From NCBI GenBank assembly GCA_019914995.1, contig CM034126.1:5275001-5339000 (forward strand): a DNA stretch of 64,000 bases, given 5' to 3'. This document shows positions 61,101-64,000 of this stretch, piece after piece. The translations under genes were made by a program, and so were the position numbers. Source of the stretch: Acanthochlamys bracteata. Its lineage: Eukaryota > Streptophyta > Magnoliopsida > Pandanales > Velloziaceae. The notes beneath the pieces were generated by a model that was not told where the DNA came from, searched no databases, and was given only the letters and a program-made list of their open reading frames with translations. Numbering within the stretch: position 1 is the first letter of the stretch; every line of letters starts with the position of its first letter.

Positions 61101-62859
61101 ATGTTGGTAGTGTTTGGTAATTAAGGAGTTTTCTGGACCACTTTTAATTTCTAAAAGAGTTTTGCTAAAAACTACATTTTGTGGTTTATACTAAACTTGG
61201 ATTTTGAGTATTACAAGGAATAAATTTTCCTAAAACCAATTGAGAAAGAATCCAAACAACAAATTTGTAAAATCTAGTTGTATAAAAATTAATTTATTTA
61301 TCTTCTTAATAAACAAGTCCTTAATATCCGTTGTTAGGTGTTGAGTTTTGCATACATTGTTAGTATGCTCTTCGAATGTGCCGAGGATGTGTTTGTACAG
61401 TAAGAACTGGAGTACGTAGTCCCAAAATCGAGAGTCTTGAGTCTTGTTTGGCTGTAGAATGAGCAGTATTTTTGGTGTTCTTTTCTCTGCAGCGGCCTTA
61501 TGATGTGGTGGATATTGTCAACAGATGATCATAGGCAAAGAATATCAGCTGGATTGACAGTACAGGAGAGGTATTTGTGCTGCTTTTGATTTCACAACAA
61601 AGGGTATTCTTCAGGTATTGTGTAGTATTGGTTACCAGAAGTGCTTTTGATGATCTAAACTTTAGTCATTTATTCCTGCTATGCATTTCGTGTATAGGAA
61701 GCAGTCAAGAATGAATTTTGGCACTTGCATGACTCTATGGGAAGCCACCTGGTTTAATAGGATGGTGGCCTTCAAGAGCAGTTATTTTTCTGAGAACCAT
61801 GATACTGGATTGACACAGGTATGTTAGATTATGGAAACTTTCTCAGTGCTCTTCGTTTATAAGAACAAGAAATATCCCATACTCACACACTGAAGTTAAC
61901 GTTGCAGGCATTGGCCTTTTCCATCTGACCACATTGTGGAGGTAGTTTGCTTATATCAGTCTGAATGACTACTGATGCCAATTATAATCACGTGCATATA
62001 GAGTTTAAATTAGTACAGTGAATAAGTTCGTACTTGATAGACTAATGCCCCTGTCATAATCGGCTCACGTGCTTAAACTGGAGGCCAATTGTCTCTGCAT
62101 TTTATGTAGGACTGGAGCATGTGTTGCGGCATAAAACCTTGTCCTGCAGTAGGTTTTGATAATTTGTGAGGTACATTGATAATTATATGTCTATATGGAT
62201 TAACGACCCGTGTCTTCCAGGATAGCTTCAAAGTAAAACTCTTAAATATTAGCAAGTATATGTCTATTGGTCCCTGATCATAGAAGCTGCACTTCTGTAC
62301 TCTGATTTTCGATAATTTTGTAGAAGCTAAATATTCTAAAGAAAGATTTCTTAATGGAAGTTTTTAAACACCTGATTTTCTGTCTGTAACATGCTTAAGA
62401 GTATGTTACAAATACAATCTGCTGACCAAGATGCTTTTATAATATTTTGCTCCCAAATTGCTACACTTTACTGAAGAAAATAGTTATTTGCATGATCAAA
62501 TTTGAAATACTTTTCATACTTAATCATGTCGTTTCTGCAGGGATATGCATACATCCTGACACATCCTGGTATACCAACAGCATTGTTTGGCCACTTCTAT
62601 GATTGAGGCCAGTCAATACACATGATAAATTGTTGAACTGGTATTGACTGAAAACCTCCATAAGGTCCTAAACCCTGTGCACACCCGCATAAGGAAAGAA
62701 AAGGACACTCGTTCTACGATTAGTATTTTGGAAGCTGGTTCCGACCTCTATGCTGCTGCCATTTGAGAGAAGCTCACTATGAAGAATGGAGGGGGAGCAA
62801 GTGCTGGCAAGCAGAAACTTGCAACCAGCGGCAACATATATGTTGTGTGGCATAAATAG
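58170..62859 (+). pseudogene. AMY2: Alpha-amylase (AMY2 type), multi-exon pseudogene
   Basis: Glycoside hydrolase family 13 alpha-amylase remains lie in correct order with introns kept. They are 58170-58206 (EAIKYGREIRF); 58711 onward (WWENLERKVSD-like, FTSLWLPPASQSISTEG, frameshifted); about 58858-59060 (GYLP, then KLRAMVDIVINHRVGTT, conserved region I); about 60135-60230 (TGWLKWLQKDIGF); about 60345-60455 (AKLVEEYVESSEPVFAVGE, CNYSEHDSRLEYNQ); about 61525-61617 (DDHRQRISAG, then AAFDFTTKGILQ); 61699-61819; about 61909-61940 (HWPFPSDHIVE); 62541-62605 (GYAYILTHPGIPTALFGHFY); and about 62695-62859 (STISILEAGSDLYAAAI to ATSGNIYVVWHK, stop). Damage: numerous in-frame stops, several frameshifts, and the catalytic nucleophile region FDFARG reads FYYAKG. 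It cannot encode an active enzyme. The first exon is missing. A MITE (60607-60862) sits in one intron. Confidence 0.9.
60607..60862. mobile_element. Tourist-like MITE (TTA duplication)
   Basis: The clearest copy of the family: 256 bp, starting GGGTGCATTTTGGCATTTGC and ending GCACTTCCAAACAGTCCC. TTA lies on both sides (60604-60606 and 60863-60865). Second inner inverted blocks AAAAGCACTTTCC and AGAAAAGCACTTTTC are also present. It lies in an intron of the amylase pseudogene. Confidence 0.78.
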
Positions 62860-64000
62860 ATTTCTCTATCGTGGTTAGTTACTCTATTGAAATTCCGTTC
62901 CCAAAAGAAACTTAGTCAGTCTTATAATTAACTATATCACAAGTGTACCTCTTGAGCTGATTTGGATTTACTAAAGTCTGGATTATAAATCTTATCTAAA
63001 TTATAACTTCGTCTATCTAGGTTTTTACCTGTTTTGTTGAATACTTCAACATGGTTCAACACTTCCAACTTCTAATTTAGATGAGCTTAGTTTAGTTTTA
63101 TGGAACTTATATTAAACTAATTCTCAAATACATTTACGTATTTATGCAGAAAGAAAGGCAGAAGCCTTTTCTGCTACATAAGAGTCAAAAGAGTAATGGG
63201 CATAGAAAAGTGATAAACTTTGACAGAGTGAGAGACAGAAGCAGTGGTGTTGGTGGCATTGGGGTTCGTTCAGGCGTAATAAAGAGAGCAACAGATCTCA
63301 TGATTAGCATCCTGGCAATCATGCACACCTCTGACCTTTGAGCTTTGAGTGTTTAAAAGTGGAAACAAAAGTAGATTTCTCTTTACAGTAATGACTCATA
63401 AGAGAAGGCTTTTCAACGAGATGCTTGTGCATGCGTTTCGTCAACACTCCATTACCCTTCTACACACATATGATAACAGCAGGTAGGACACTTTAGTAGA
63501 GGATAACTTTTCATCTCTTTGAGGTTATGAAAATAATGAAATAAAATGTGATGGCAGTGGATCTCGCAATTTAGGTCAGATGTCCAGATTCAGGGCCACC
63601 ACAACTTGCAAAAAGAAAAAGTATTTGATGCTAATGAGCAGGTATCATATGTGAGTTCTGTTGAACTAGTTATGTACATGGAAAACTTGTTACTAGTGGT
63701 TTTTAGGAAAGAAGAGACCTTGAAAAACAAGTTCAAAGAGATCTAAGAGAGATAAAGTCTAAAAGATCCAGAGGTGTTCTATGGATAAAGCATGTAGGTT
63801 ATGTAGACGGGTATTAATCAAAGTGATGAAGGTGCATTGGACTGGTATGTGTTTTCATTGTCGAAAGATTCTTCAGTGGCGACTATATTGAGGTTTCACA
63901 GAACAAGCCATCCGTCGCGTTCCATGCAGTTGTCATCATTTCTCCCAATGAATGGAAATCAGCTATCTGGAGATGCCAAAGCCATTTGAAGATATACAAT
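62860..64000. other. Window end, unassigned, possible coding pieces
   Basis: No family was recognised. A block at about 63560-63642 (IQGHHNLQKEKVFDANEQ, followed by GT) and one at about 63710-63990 (DLEKQVQRDLREIKSKRSRG, then VLWIKHVGYVDG) read like exon fragments. The second breaks frame near 63816, then continues ALDWYVFSLSKDSSVA. They could belong to another decayed plus-strand gene running out of the window. The frame at 63144-63341 has no recognisable features. Confidence 0.35.

Overview
The window is nuclear DNA of a flowering plant, almost certainly a eudicot. Evidence: AT-rich intergenic DNA, GT-AG introns, plant-only gene families (MSL channel, CYP78A, heteromeric GGPP synthase subunit, ARID-HMG protein, phi-class GST, GUB_WAK domain), a TRIM, a CACTA transposon and Tourist-like MITEs. 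The species cannot be fixed from the sequence. I see no operon, CRISPR array, tRNA or rRNA gene.

Five loci look intact, with reading frames that stay open through predicted splice junctions: an MSL6-like mechanosensitive channel (8913-16081, +, 5 exons, 943 aa); a CYP78A cytochrome P450 (27735-29439, +, 2 exons, 538 aa); a single-exon plastid GGPP synthase small subunit of the GGR/SSU-II type (34373-35458, -, 361 aa); a small SEC14/CRAL-TRIO-like protein (49433-50403, +, 3 exons, 208 aa); and a PUS1/TruA-type pseudouridine synthase (55217-56981, -, 2 exons, 561 aa). A sixth, an ARID-HMG chromatin protein (36760-47452, -), has six in-frame exons, but I could not find its first exon. One of its introns holds a 7.9-kb CACTA element with intact ends and a GAA target-site duplication.

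Many other genes are decayed. They are a STY8/17/46-type RAF-like kinase (800-5605), two phi-class GST pieces (17036-17178 and 21021-21370), an HR-like lesion-inducing protein piece (26613-26908), a GUB_WAK receptor ectodomain piece (51190-51735, -) and a nearly full-length AMY2-type alpha-amylase (58170-62859). Each is broken by stops, frameshifts or lost exons. Several keep their intron positions, so they are decayed duplicated genes rather than retrocopies. This would fit gene loss after a segmental or whole-genome duplication (inference).

Mobile DNA: a complete 658-bp TRIM with matching 191-bp LTRs and a GGAAG duplication sits in intron 1 of the kinase pseudogene. The CACTA element contains a wrecked transposase gene, a tandem array of about 185-bp units, a 198-bp duplication and arrays of a TACCGACT motif at both ends. 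A Ty1/copia RNase H remnant lies near 18.6-19.0 kb. At least seven AT-rich Tourist-like MITEs are scattered through the window, most flanked by TTA. I found no convincing new biological system. The most useful observation is the CACTA insertion 37 bp upstream of a 3' splice site in the ARID-HMG gene.
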